Position numbers and translations under genes: made by a program
Source of the DNA: Deltaproteobacteria bacterium
GTDB taxonomy: Bacteria; Myxococcota_C; UBA6777
NCBI GenBank assembly: GCA_002731275.1
Contig: PCBK01000189.1
Coordinates: 1 to 64,000 of the forward strand
Direction of reading: 5' to 3'
Length of the DNA stretch: 64,000 bases
Shown: positions 26,657 to 35,594 of the stretch, one piece after another
Layout: each line of letters begins with the position of its first letter
How positions within the stretch are numbered: position 1 is the first letter of the stretch
Notes under the pieces: generated by a model
Databases searched by the model: none
The model's input: only the letters and a program-made list of their open reading frames with translations
Told to the model about the DNA's origin: nothing

Positions 26657-29179
26657 TCACAACATCTGCACAGGATCTGCATCCACTGTGATTTTGACAC
26701 CGCTACGTGCAAAGCATGAGATCTCATCGCGTAAGAGTTCCCAAATAATCGCATGCAATGTCCGTCTCTCTGCCCCCTTAAACAACATCTGCCACCGGAA
26801 TCTCTTCTTGATCCGTTCGACAGGTGCTGGCGCTGGCCCCAAAAAGACGACGCCAGGAAAACGCCCCGAGTACAGTCTATCACATGCAGACTTCCCGATT
26901 TCCTCGGCAATATGACGAACCATCTCCCCGTCGAGTCCCTCAAACCGGATCGAGACGAGCCAACCAAATGGAGGATACCCCATCTCTCGACGTAGAGGAG
27001 CTTCCATACGGTAAAATTGATTGTAATCGTGCTTGATCGCGAGCTGGATACTAGGGTGTTCAGGGTTAAATGTTTGGATCAAAACACGCCCGGCTTTCTT
27101 CCCACGTCCCGCGCGACCCGCGACCTGTGTGAGCAGCTGAAAGCTCCTCTCAGCGCTGCGAAAGTCCGGTAAGTTGAGCCCCATATCGGCTAACAAAACA
27201 CCGACGAGTGTGACATTTGGAAAGTCGTGCCCTTTCGCCAACATCTGTGTACCGATCAAGATATCTGTCTCACCACGCCCAAAGCGCTCGACCATGCTCT
27301 CAAGCGCCCCCTTGCGACCCGTTGTGTCACGGTCCATTCGTTCGACATTTGCATCCGGAAAGACCGCCCGCACAATCTCCTCGACCTTCTCCGTACCAAG
27401 CCCCAAACGATCGAGCTCATCGCTTTGGCAATCGGGACAACGATCGGGGATCAGCTCTGCGTACCCACAGTAATGACAGACGAGCAAGCCCTGGTTTCGG
27501 TGATGTGTCAGACTCACAGAGCAGTGTTGGCACTTGAACCCAAAACCGCACGCACCACAAACAAAGGAAGAGTGGTAGCCGCGACGGTTGAGAAAGAGGA
27601 TACATTGTTCGTTGTTTGAGAGCGTCTCTCCCATACGTTCGATCAGCTGAGGAGAGAGAATACCTCCGACACGTTCGGGGACTTCTTTGAGATCGACAAG
27701 CTCGACTTCGGGGAGCTTGCGTCCACTGATCCGCTCGGGCATTTCGAGGTAGCCCCACTTTCCCTGTGTCGCGTTGTAGTAACTCTCCATCGCCGGCGTC
27801 GCAGAACCTAAGATCACCGTCGCGTTGGTCAGCTTCCCACGGACCAGCGCGAGATTGCGGGCATGATACGGAAAACGCCCTTCTTGTTTGTACGAGGTCT
27901 CCTGTTCCTCATCGACGATGATCACGCCAAGATCGGAAAACGGCGCGAAGATCGCAGAACGCGCACCGATGACCATCGGCACTTCGCCACGCTGAATACG
28001 CCACCATTGAGAGAGCCGCTCACGCTCATTCAACCGGCTGTGTAAAACAGTCATGTTGTCGCCGAGGCGAGCGCGGAAGTTGGAGACAAACTGAGGTGTC
28101 AAGGAGATCTCAGGGACCAGCACGATCGCCTGTCTGCCGAGAGAGATCATGTGCTCGATCAGACGCATATAGATCTCAGTCTTCCCGCTCCCAGTCACGC
28201 CGTGTAACAAAAATGGCTGGAAGATCTTTTGATCAACGCCAGGAAGAACCGTGTCCATCACTTTTTGTTGCTGCTCTGTGAGAGGAGGTTTGGTGTCTCG
28301 TTGCTCAACAGGCGAGAAGAACGGATCGGCAGAGATCTCGCGCTCTTCAACGTCGATCAAGCCTTTTCGCAGGAGAGAACGCAAGATCCCACGAACCTGA
28401 CCAAAGGCCTCTCGGATATCTGGCCATAACAACTCCCCCTTCTCCTCGATCGCGGTGTACACATCCGTTTGCTTTTGGGCTTTCTTGAGCAGTTGTGTAC
28501 GTCTTGCGAGAGAGACCCCCTCGACGATCTTGTACAGCTTGGTCTTTTTCATCTGGTTACGAGGCTTTGTCAACGTGTTACGAAGCTCGGCAAACCCGTC
28601 CCGTTCGAGCTCTCGTAGATGAACATGCCGTCCAGAAGAGGTCATATTGAGCAAGTGAGCAGCTGGCAGCTCCCCTTCGGAAGCGAGTTGTTTGAGTAGC
28701 TCTCCTCTTGGACCACGTAAGAGACCACTTTGAGAAGCATTTCTCCCAGTCTCTGTGATCTTGACGAGCAGCTTGCTCTCGACGTTGATGCCAGCAGGCA
28801 GCGCGCCCTTGATCACCTCCCCCAGAGGATAAAACAGATACTGTGCACAAAACTCGAACAGTTCGAGTGTCTTTTCATCAAAGAGCGGCGCGTCATCGAG
28901 TATATCTTCGATCTCACGTAGCTTGATCCCCTCAGGAGGAGGAGAGAAGCGCAAGAGGTAGCCAGTCAAACGACGCCCCCCAACAGGCGCGAGGACACGC
29001 ATCCCTGGCTGTGCGCGATCGTGCAGGTAGGTTGGTACGATGTAGTGGTAGGTCTCGTAAAGTGGCAGATCGAGCGCAACCTCCGCGATCAACTGCTCAG
29101 ATGGTGTCTCCTCCTCTCCAAAGGTGTCCTCGAGATAAAGATCCTCGAAGAGAGGTAAACTTGTAAACATATCACCCAT
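26657..29179 (-). CDS. priA: Primosomal helicase PriA
   Basis: This protein restarts stalled replication forks by loading the replisome. The helicase core has Walker A GVTGSGKTEIY, a DEEQ box (VDEEQETSYKQ), GSATPAMES and the late motifs GTQMLAKGHDFPNV and VAGRAGRG. Eight zinc-binding cysteines lie in the insert that starts CGACGFGFKCQHC and ends CPDC. The N-terminal 3'-end-binding domain is also present. The frame opens at 29242, but residues before the ATG at 29179 look non-native, so that start (840 residues) is preferred; the next ATG at 29170 is possible. It is a single gene with 121 bases to its upstream neighbour. Confidence 0.95.
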   Translation of the reverse strand: MGDMFTSLPLFEDLYLEDTFGEEETPSEQLIAEVALDLPLYETYHYIVPTYLHDRAQPGMRVLAPVGGRRLTGYLLRFSPPPEGIKLREIEDILDDAPLFDEKTLELFEFCAQYLFYPLGEVIKGALPAGINVESKLLVKITETGRNASQSGLLRGPRGELLKQLASEGELPAAHLLNMTSSGRHVHLRELERDGFAELRNTLTKPRNQMKKTKLYKIVEGVSLARRTQLLKKAQKQTDVYTAIEEKGELLWPDIREAFGQVRGILRSLLRKGLIDVEEREISADPFFSPVEQRDTKPPLTEQQQKVMDTVLPGVDQKIFQPFLLHGVTGSGKTEIYMRLIEHMISLGRQAIVLVPEISLTPQFVSNFRARLGDNMTVLHSRLNERERLSQWWRIQRGEVPMVIGARSAIFAPFSDLGVIIVDEEQETSYKQEGRFPYHARNLALVRGKLTNATVILGSATPAMESYYNATQGKWGYLEMPERISGRKLPEVELVDLKEVPERVGGILSPQLIERMGETLSNNEQCILFLNRRGYHSSFVCGACGFGFKCQHCSVSLTHHRNQGLLVCHYCGYAELIPDRCPDCQSDELDRLGLGTEKVEEIVRAVFPDANVERMDRDTTGRKGALESMVERFGRGETDILIGTQMLAKGHDFPNVTLVGVLLADMGLNLPDFRSAERSFQLLTQVAGRAGRGKKAGRVLIQTFNPEHPSIQLAIKHDYNQFYRMEAPLRREMGYPPFGWLVSIRFEGLDGEMVRHIAEEIGKSACDRLYSGRFPGVVFLGPAPAPVERIKKRFRWQMLFKGAERRTLHAIIWELLRDEISCFARSGVKITVDADPVQML

Positions 29180-29300
29180 AAACACCCACCATACGACAGA
29201 CCACTGCCGATCGTTTTCCGGAGAGTCAAGCGCTCTCCACAATCACATTTGGAGTATATCAGATGGACAGGACACAACCTGTCAGGGACGAAAAAGAGTT

Positions 29301-30089
29301 TTAGGGGACTTGTGAAAACAGGCGATTGGGGATGGAGACATTCGTCTTGACGAGGTAGGTCAGTGAGCGAGAGTAGAGTTTGCCATTTTTACGGACGATT
29401 GTGCGACCTGGAAAGGAGCGACCTTTTGCGCTCGAAAAGTAATCCAGAAATGACACATCCCATAAAGGACCCGTTTTCCCATTCTTTCGGACGATAAAGC
29501 GAACGGGTGAGAGGGTACGTTTGTCGATCCAAAATTGGTTTTTCTTGCGGTTGTTGTGAGCCGCACCAAAGATCACAGCGGGTCCTCTCCCAAACCATGA
29601 AAAGTGTACGCGATCTTGGAGGCGATAATCACTGTCACGACTCCAAACAGACGTCCCCCTGTAGTAGATCTTCATCTTGGAGAGCAGCGTACGCAGACTC
29701 CCAAAAGAAGTCCCAGAGAGAGAGGTCGCGAACACATCAAAACGAAACTGAGGAGTGCGTGGGACGCTCTTTGTTTGCCCACCAGCCGACCAGATCGACG
29801 CCGTATTTTGGGTGTACAGTGCGACGCGTGTGCGCTTGCCACCTTGCCATCGCTCTACACGGATTTTTCCGGGCAGTCTGATGTAAATATGTTCGTCAAA
29901 CGATGTCTTTTGACCATTGATGAAGCGCGTTGTCGTCTGTTTGATCTTCATATCCCCAAAGACGCTACGTTTTTTGAGGAGCTGACTCAAAAAAAACTTG
30001 GCAGGTAGGATGTATCCATACGCAGGGAGCGTCACAACCAACAACCCCACGACCAACAATCCTATCGACAAAGACCACCGACTCCGCAT
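29301..30089 (-). CDS. Secreted LolA-like beta protein, unknown role
   Basis: The protein (262 residues) has a clear signal peptide (MRSRWSLSIG, a hydrophobic core, then LPAYG). The mature part is basic, with repeated beta strands such as FDEHIYIRLPGKIRVERWQ and FWIDKRTLSPVRFIVRKNG, the fold seen in LolA/LolB-type periplasmic lipid-binding proteins. The fold call is inference from strand pattern, not a motif match. The ATG at 30089 is chosen because AAAGGA lies nine bases upstream, whereas the ATG at 30098 has no spacing. It follows the racemase gene by 45 bases and may share its transcript. Confidence 0.65.
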   Translation of the reverse strand: MRSRWSLSIGLLVVGLLVVTLPAYGYILPAKFFLSQLLKKRSVFGDMKIKQTTTRFINGQKTSFDEHIYIRLPGKIRVERWQGGKRTRVALYTQNTASIWSAGGQTKSVPRTPQFRFDVFATSLSGTSFGSLRTLLSKMKIYYRGTSVWSRDSDYRLQDRVHFSWFGRGPAVIFGAAHNNRKKNQFWIDKRTLSPVRFIVRKNGKTGPLWDVSFLDYFSSAKGRSFPGRTIVRKNGKLYSRSLTYLVKTNVSIPNRLFSQVP

Positions 30090-30134
30090 TACCAACATTC
30101 CTTTCGTCCGACATCTTCGGCTCTGTTGCCACGA

Positions 30135-31319
30135 CTACAATATGCACCCTTGTTGGCGCAATGATTCGATCTCTTCGTCATCAAAACCGCATTCCTTGAG
30201 AATGTCAACTGTGTGCTCTCCCAAACCAGGTGCCCCGACGTGCGCAGGGGGCTCAGCGTCAGTCATGCGGAACGGTGAACGTGGTAACACAAATGAACCC
30301 TCTGTTGGATGTTCATGTGTTTGGAACGCACCTCTCTCGACAAAATGTGCATCCTCTGCCAGCTCATCGAGTGTAAGCACAGGTTCGACACAAGCGTCGA
30401 TCGTCGCAAAGATCTCCAGCCACTCATCTCGGGTCTTTTGGGCCAAGACAGCTTCGACTTGTGCCCTGACCCGCTCTTTCCCTGCACCTGTCTCCATCTG
30501 CTCACTTGCGAGCGCTGGAAGTCCTAGCACATTGATAAATTGAATCCAAAATTTTGGTTCGAGTGAGCCGACAGAGAGCGCCTTTCCGTCTCCACACTGG
30601 TAGATCCCGTAACACGGAATCCCACCACGCAAGATGTTGTCATCGCCACGAATGGGGACCTCTTCAGAGGCGTTCAAGTTGCCGAACTCCATCGACAAAA
30701 AGGGCAACAATCCCTCTGTCATTGAGACATCACAGTGGGCACCTTCTCCAGTGCGTTCTCGCCGGAACAACGCCGCGAGGATACTGGAGACGGCCTGATA
30801 ACTACCACCTGCGATATCGCCGATCTGCACACCAGGCATCGAAGGCGCCTCATTCGTGTGCGCACCAAACAGACTCAGCAGCCCTGAACGTGCAAGGTAA
30901 TTCAAGTCATGTCCGGCACGTTGCGCCATCGGACCGTCCTGACCATAGCCAGAGATCGAACACATGATCACGCCGGAATTACGTGCCTTGAGCGTCTCGT
31001 AACTGAGCCCAAGACGTTCCATCACACCAGGACGAAATCCTTCGATAACGATGTCGACTTGTTCGACGAGACGTAAGCAGGCTTCGACAGCAGAGGGGTG
31101 TTTGAGATCGAGGGAGAGGGAGCGTTTATTGCGGTTGAGCGCGGCGAACGCCGCGCTCATCTGCTCACGAAGAGGAGGGAACCAGCGAGCATAATCACCA
31201 CCTTGCGGGGCTTCGAGTTTGAGCACCTCAGCGCCCAGATCTGCCAACATCAAGCTACACAGAGGACCCGGTAGCAGCCGCGTCAGATCGAGAATTCGAA
31301 TACCTTGCAAGGGGAGCAT
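30135..31319 (-). CDS. CoA-transferase family III, probable alpha-methylacyl-CoA racemase
   Basis: This 394-residue protein belongs to the CaiB/BaiF superfamily. The N-terminal signature is GIRILDLTRLLPGPLCSLML followed by LGAEVLKLE. The racemase pattern is AGHDLNYLARSG with a second acid at GDIAGGSYQAV, matching the His/Asp proton relay of alpha-methylacyl-CoA racemase better than the Asp thioester of formyl-CoA transferase. It would epimerise 2-methyl branched acyl-CoAs before beta-oxidation. An SCP2 gene ends seven bases upstream, so the two are co-transcribed, consistent with lipid metabolism. Substrate not determined. Confidence 0.85.
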   Translation of the reverse strand: MLPLQGIRILDLTRLLPGPLCSLMLADLGAEVLKLEAPQGGDYARWFPPLREQMSAAFAALNRNKRSLSLDLKHPSAVEACLRLVEQVDIVIEGFRPGVMERLGLSYETLKARNSGVIMCSISGYGQDGPMAQRAGHDLNYLARSGLLSLFGAHTNEAPSMPGVQIGDIAGGSYQAVSSILAALFRRERTGEGAHCDVSMTEGLLPFLSMEFGNLNASEEVPIRGDDNILRGGIPCYGIYQCGDGKALSVGSLEPKFWIQFINVLGLPALASEQMETGAGKERVRAQVEAVLAQKTRDEWLEIFATIDACVEPVLTLDELAEDAHFVERGAFQTHEHPTEGSFVLPRSPFRMTDAEPPAHVGAPGLGEHTVDILKECGFDDEEIESLRQQGCIL

Positions 31320-31326
31320 GCAGACA

Positions 31327-31644
31327 TTACCCGAGGACTTTTTGCAGCTTGAGTGCCTGTCCCATGTTGCCTGTGACTTTGAGTTTACCAGTCATGAACA
31401 ACATTTGTGGGTTGGCTTTTTTGCTGACCATGTTCACAAAGTTTTCAGCGGAGACGTTGATTGTACATGTTCCGTCTTCGGCTGCGCCTTCTTCAACAGA
31501 ACCTTTTCCGTCTGCGATACGGAGAGTCCAGTCGCCAGCGTCATCTCCCAATTTGAAGACGTACACTGCAGCGAGATCGCCAAGATCAGCACCAGCATCA
31601 AAACGCTCTTGGATTTGCTCGAATGTGCTCTTTACTTCACTCAT
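31327..31644 (-). CDS. SCP2 sterol-carrier domain protein
   Basis: This 105-residue single-domain protein has the SCP2 pattern: a leading helix (FEQIQERFDAGADL), a five-strand sheet (VYVFKLGDDAGDWTLRIADG, then GTCTINVSAENFVNMVSKK) and a helical end with MLFMTGKLKVTGNMGQALK. SCP2 domains bind acyl chains or sterols in a hydrophobic tunnel. The ATG follows AAAGGAG by seven bases. It is the first gene of a short lipid operon with the racemase. It may feed acyl-CoA to that enzyme, which is inference from the pairing. Confidence 0.88.
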   Translation of the reverse strand: MSEVKSTFEQIQERFDAGADLGDLAAVYVFKLGDDAGDWTLRIADGKGSVEEGAAEDGTCTINVSAENFVNMVSKKANPQMLFMTGKLKVTGNMGQALKLQKVLG

Positions 31645-32029
31645 CGTATTTCTCCTTTTGTAGCTCTTGACGGAAAATGATACACCTACACAAGAGCTAG
31701 TATAGTTTTCATTACGCTAGGCTTTCTAGCAGATCCCCCCCCACCCTGTCAAGGCAGTTTCATACAAAAATGAATCTCGCTTCAGCTTTTCTCAGTGATT
31801 GCAATTTCCCCCCTAACGTCGTCTTCGGCCGGGCGTGAGACAAAGCGATCTTGCACAACCGGCGCAAAAGACATAATCTCAACATACATTTTGCGTTTGT
31901 CGGCTCTATCCATATAAGGAAGACCACCATCGTATGTAGCGGTCAACAAACTCCCACAAGGTTGTCTATCTGCAGTCATGCTCACAATATCGCATGGACT
32001 CTCTCTTTTGACTTATCAAAGGAATGCGT
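31645..32029. other. Divergent intergenic region, 385 bases
   Basis: This region separates the SCP2 gene (minus) and the metzincin gene (plus). A 67-codon minus-strand frame at 31782-31985 lacks a ribosome site and any recognisable motif and is not called. A minus-strand promoter candidate is at 31699-31728. Nothing else was recognised. Confidence 0.5.
31699..31728 (-). promoter_or_regulatory. Candidate promoter for the SCP2-racemase operon
   Basis: On the minus strand TAGAAA (31728-31723, four of six -35 bases) is followed after 18 bases by TATACT (31704-31699, five of six -10 bases), about 55 bases before the SCP2 start codon. Confidence 0.35.
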
Positions 32030-34384
32030 ATGTTTTGTTTGTCTCTCAAAAGGCCTCTTCTCAGGCTCTTCGTGTTTTTACTTCTCTGTGTATCCCCATC
32101 GATCGCCTTCTCCTACAATTCCCTCGTCACAGGTGGTGTGTGCAAAACCAGCCGCAAAGGGTGTCGTTCAACAGTAGGAAACGCCGGTGGTGCTGGCGCA
32201 TGTTGTGATCCTGTCAGCGCCAAGATCTTGCACTGTATCTCCTCCAACGCCTGCGTCGGAGGGCAACCTTACCGCTGGAGCGCGGCCAACCAGCCTCTCG
32301 GCTGGACCTTCTTCGACAACGGCCGCCCAGACAACTTCGCCAAACACACGACAGAGGCTTTTGAGAAAGCCCTCAAGCAAGCTTGGGATGGATGGACCGT
32401 TCCGGCTTGTACGTCCTTCCGCCATAAGTATCTCGGTCGCGGCAGTCAAAATGGAAGTCGCGTCGACATCCAGCTCCCCTCAAGCCAAGTCTGGAACCTC
32501 ATGGGCGTCTCCGGCGCCCTCGCCTTCGCAACACCACGCGCGACAAGAAGCGGGAGCATCACGACAAGCTCCGTCTTCTTTGGTCCAGGGTACAATTGGG
32601 GCGTCAACAGCGTCGGCCTCAACGAGATGGACTTCAAAGAAGTCGCCCACCACGAGATCGGTCACGCGATCGGCTTCGCACATACCCCCTACCGCACCGC
32701 TGTCATGTACTACCAAGCCCAATCTCCCGGTCCTAACTTCGGTGGTCCAGGGGTCGACGATGTCAAAGCTGTCTGCAATGTGTATCCCATGACCACAGAG
32801 AAGACCTGCACCAAAGACTCCGACTGTGGCGGTTGCTGGACCTGTCTAAATGGAAAATGTAACCTCAAGGATGGTGGCATTCTTTGCCCATGCACCCAAA
32901 ACAGCCAGTGCGCGTCAGGACTCGTCTGCAAAAACACCCGCTGCCAAAAAGCACAGGGGAGCGACGCGCTCGACTTTTGTGATGACAAAGTCCCCTGTAA
33001 AGCAGGTCTCACCTGTATGAGGACAAGACAAGGGCAAGTCTGTATGCAGACCTGTGGCAAAGGCGCAGCCTATCCTCCGGGCTCTCCTGGTAGTGCTTGT
33101 AACATCGATGGTTCATGTCCTTCAGGTAATGAGTGCGCTCTGCTCATCGATGAACGTACAGTCTGCTTGCGCTCTTGCACACAAGACGCAAATTGTACCG
33201 GGGGCGGAAAGTGTACAAGCATCAACCTCTCCGGCCAAACCGAGAAGTTTTGCCTGTGCGGAGAAGGAAACACCTGTGGTGTCGGTTACTCTTGTAACAA
33301 AGAGTACATCGGAGGAATCGCCGGCATCTGCGCTGCGACAAAGACCGCACCTGAGACCTGCCCCTCGGGCTTTACCTGCTCAGAAGTCCTCAACGGACAC
33401 ACAGCCTGCGTCCCAGACCCAGGAAACCGACGCGCAGGCGAAACGTGTGGTCCTTTCTTCTCCTGTAGCGCTGGACTCGTGTGTGCGCTGATCGATCCAA
33501 GCCGAAACAAGCGCGTCTGTGTCGAGGACTGTGGTACATCAGGTCAATGTCGCCTCCGAGGAATCTGCCGCCCTGTCGGAAAAAAACTCAAACACTGCTT
33601 CTGCTACCAAGACAGCGACTGTGGCGATCAACGTACCTGCGAACACAATGAATCCGGTAAAGGCGTCTGCACAGGGAAACCCAACGTCTGTGGCAACGGC
33701 GAATGTGAAGCGGGCAACGGCGAAAACTGTGTCACATGCGATAAAGACTGCGCTTGTGGTGCAGGCTCCGTCTGCAATGAGAGCAAAAGCACATGCGAAA
33801 AAGCCAAGGTCTGTGGCAACGGTCAATGCGAACCAGACAACAAAGAAAATTGTGGTTCCTGTCCTGAGGACTGTAAATGCCAAAGTCCACTCGTTTGTGA
33901 GTCAAGCGCCTGCAGAGAAGAAAAAGGCTGTGGTGATGGGACGTGTGATGCCTCCAGAGGCGAAGACTGTAAGACTTGCGAGCAAGACTGTGCTTGTGAG
34001 ACAGGAAAGGTATGTGAATTTGGTCTCTGCACCTCCGCATGTGGTGATGGAAAATGCGACAGCACCAAAGGCGAAGACTGTTCCACCTGTAGCAAAGACT
34101 GCTCATGTAAGGACAATGAGACCTGTGAATCCGGTACGTGTAAAGTTCCACCTGCAGAACCAGCGCAACCAGATGCAGGCGCAGCACAAGACGAAGCCAC
34201 CCTCAACTGCCCGGCCTCACAGCAAAAAGAACAGTGTGATGCGGATGGAAAAAACTGTAAGAAAGTGTGCGCAGGTGGTTGTGGATGTCAGGCAACAACA
34301 GCGGACGCGACGCCCTTTGCGTTCTTGTTCTCGTTGATGTTGTTGATGTGGGTCGGTCGATTGCGTAGACGACATTCTGCGTAG
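32030..34384 (+). CDS. Secreted metzincin protease with Cys-rich repeats and MYXO-CTERM-like tail
   Basis: This 784-residue protein has a signal peptide (cut near SIAFS) followed by a matrixin-like zinc protease domain with HEIGHAIGFAH (zinc ligands His208, His212, His218; catalytic Glu209). A Met-turn-like AVMYY comes shortly after. From ~255 onward it is Cys-rich: first modules such as DSDCGGCWTC, then at least four repeats of the form CGDGxC...GEDCxTCxxDC. The end has GCGCQ, a hydrophobic segment and RLRRRHSA, the sorting-tail layout of MYXO-CTERM proteins that are cut and anchored by myxosortase. The ATG at 32030 lies six bases after AAAGGA; the ATG at 32024 abuts it. Natural substrate unknown. 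Confidence 0.87.
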   Translation: MFCLSLKRPLLRLFVFLLLCVSPSIAFSYNSLVTGGVCKTSRKGCRSTVGNAGGAGACCDPVSAKILHCISSNACVGGQPYRWSAANQPLGWTFFDNGRPDNFAKHTTEAFEKALKQAWDGWTVPACTSFRHKYLGRGSQNGSRVDIQLPSSQVWNLMGVSGALAFATPRATRSGSITTSSVFFGPGYNWGVNSVGLNEMDFKEVAHHEIGHAIGFAHTPYRTAVMYYQAQSPGPNFGGPGVDDVKAVCNVYPMTTEKTCTKDSDCGGCWTCLNGKCNLKDGGILCPCTQNSQCASGLVCKNTRCQKAQGSDALDFCDDKVPCKAGLTCMRTRQGQVCMQTCGKGAAYPPGSPGSACNIDGSCPSGNECALLIDERTVCLRSCTQDANCTGGGKCTSINLSGQTEKFCLCGEGNTCGVGYSCNKEYIGGIAGICAATKTAPETCPSGFTCSEVLNGHTACVPDPGNRRAGETCGPFFSCSAGLVCALIDPSRNKRVCVEDCGTSGQCRLRGICRPVGKKLKHCFCYQDSDCGDQRTCEHNESGKGVCTGKPNVCGNGECEAGNGENCVTCDKDCACGAGSVCNESKSTCEKAKVCGNGQCEPDNKENCGSCPEDCKCQSPLVCESSACREEKGCGDGTCDASRGEDCKTCEQDCACETGKVCEFGLCTSACGDGKCDSTKGEDCSTCSKDCSCKDNETCESGTCKVPPAEPAQPDAGAAQDEATLNCPASQQKEQCDADGKNCKKVCAGGCGCQATTADATPFAFLFSLMLLMWVGRLRRRHSA

Positions 34385-34413
34385 ATATAGGACGCTCGGC
34401 TCTATGTAGCCTA

Positions 34414-34430
34414 TCGTCTCATGGAGACGA
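34414..34430. terminator. Possible hairpin between convergent genes
   Basis: TCGTCTC (34414-34420) pairs perfectly with GAGACGA (34424-34430) across a three-base loop, between the converging metzincin and ExbD genes; it covers the ExbD stop codon. There is no T run on either strand, so intrinsic termination is doubtful. Confidence 0.25.
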
Positions 34431-34847
34431 CGTATCCTTCCCTCCCCCAGGGCTCGTCACGATACCAATCCTTTGAAATCCTACCCCTGAGATCAAATCC
34501 ATCACCTCTACGACGATCTTATGCTCGACAGTCTCATCAGCGTCGATAGCGACCTGTGCCTGTGTGTCTTTCGCGTGTAGTTTGCGGAGCGCGGTCTTGA
34601 GCTCTTCGTAGCTCAATCGCTTGCCACGAAAGATCACCGCACCACGTTGACCTTTGGGGATCTCGACGGTGATACGTTCTTGATCGAGGGGACCACTGTT
34701 GCTGGCTTTGGGCCGATTGATCGTCATCCCTGGAGAGGTCACAAAGGTCGTCGTGATCAGAAAGAAGATCAACAACTGGAAGATCACGTCGATCAATGGT
34801 GTCATCTCTAGTTCCGTCACAGGACGACGGGGGCGACGAAAGTTCAC
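34419..34847 (-). CDS. ExbD/TolR-type biopolymer transport protein
   Basis: This 142-residue protein has one N-terminal membrane helix (about 18-38) with the conserved acid in TPLIDVIFQLLIFFL, the proton-path Asp of the ExbD/TolR family. A periplasmic domain follows, ending with GFQRIGIVTSP. The GTG start overlaps the stop of the ExbB-like gene (GTGA) and has a GGGGAG site seven bases upstream. With ExbB it would form a proton-driven motor that energises TonB- or Tol-like partners. No TonB, TolA or receptor gene is beside it, so the partner is unknown. Confidence 0.92.
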   Translation of the reverse strand: MNFRRPRRPVTELEMTPLIDVIFQLLIFFLITTTFVTSPGMTINRPKASNSGPLDQERITVEIPKGQRGAVIFRGKRLSYEELKTALRKLHAKDTQAQVAIDADETVEHKIVVEVMDLISGVGFQRIGIVTSPGGGKDTSSP

Positions 34848-35563
34848 GGCGACTCTCCCCCGACAGATGGCAGCGTCTCAGGTGGCGCGAGAGGCAAGGG
34901 TTCTTCCTCTGGAACCGTGCGTTTCTGAAACTTAGGTGACTCTGTCTCAAGTGCGTTCTGTTGATAGATACCTTCGACGAGGACGCTCACATCATTTTGT
35001 AGATCGATCAGCAAGCGGTCGAAACGTGAGAGCAGATATCGATATCCGATGTACGCAGGGATCGCGACGATCAACCCGGCTGCGGTCGTCAACAACGCCG
35101 CCCATACACCACCAGCGACGAGGCGGGGATCACCCACCCCACTCTCAGCGACCCTGCGAAACGCGATGATCATCCCGAGAACAGTTCCAAGGAGCCCCAT
35201 CAAAGGTTCGAGGCTTGCAACGACACCGAGAGAGCCGATCCCACGCTCCATAAAAAAGGCTTCACGTTGTCCGGCTTCTTCGGCGATCTCCTTCATCTCC
35301 GCGCGGGTGTGTCCTTGATCGAGCTGTGAGAGGACCGCCCACATGATCCGAGCGAGAGAACTATCATCACGTTGGCATCGGGTCTTTGCATCTACCCACT
35401 CGCGTTTATTGATCAAGATCTGAAGCTGTTTGACCAGGTCATCTGGACACACCTTTGAGCGGCGAAGCGCCCAAAGTCGCTCAAAAAAGATCGTGAGTCC
35501 AATCACTGACCCCAAGATAATCAGGTAGATGACCCATCCACCCTTGGCTATCAATTGCAACAT
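34844..35563 (-). CDS. ExbB/TolQ/MotA-type proton channel
   Basis: This 239-residue protein has three membrane helices: about 10-27, and a pair around GSLGVVASLEPLMGLLGTVLGM and AALLTTAAGLIVAIPAYIGYRYL. The conserved Gly/Thr pattern of this pair is typical of ExbB. The C-terminal ~40 residues are a Pro/Glu-rich cytoplasmic tail. It is translationally coupled to the ExbD gene and starts 31 bases after the J/HTH gene, so it lies at the end of a long minus-strand array. No strong Shine-Dalgarno precedes the ATG. Confidence 0.92.
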   Translation of the reverse strand: MLQLIAKGGWVIYLIILGSVIGLTIFFERLWALRRSKVCPDDLVKQLQILINKREWVDAKTRCQRDDSSLARIMWAVLSQLDQGHTRAEMKEIAEEAGQREAFFMERGIGSLGVVASLEPLMGLLGTVLGMIIAFRRVAESGVGDPRLVAGGVWAALLTTAAGLIVAIPAYIGYRYLLSRFDRLLIDLQNDVSVLVEGIYQQNALETESPKFQKRTVPEEEPLPLAPPETLPSVGGESP

Positions 35564-35594
35564 AATGTACTCATTTCTGTTCTGTTAAAAGACG

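Noticed and set aside
31782..31985. 67-codon minus-strand frame in the SCP2-metzincin gap
   Set aside because: No Shine-Dalgarno and no recognisable motif; it could be real but cannot be supported.
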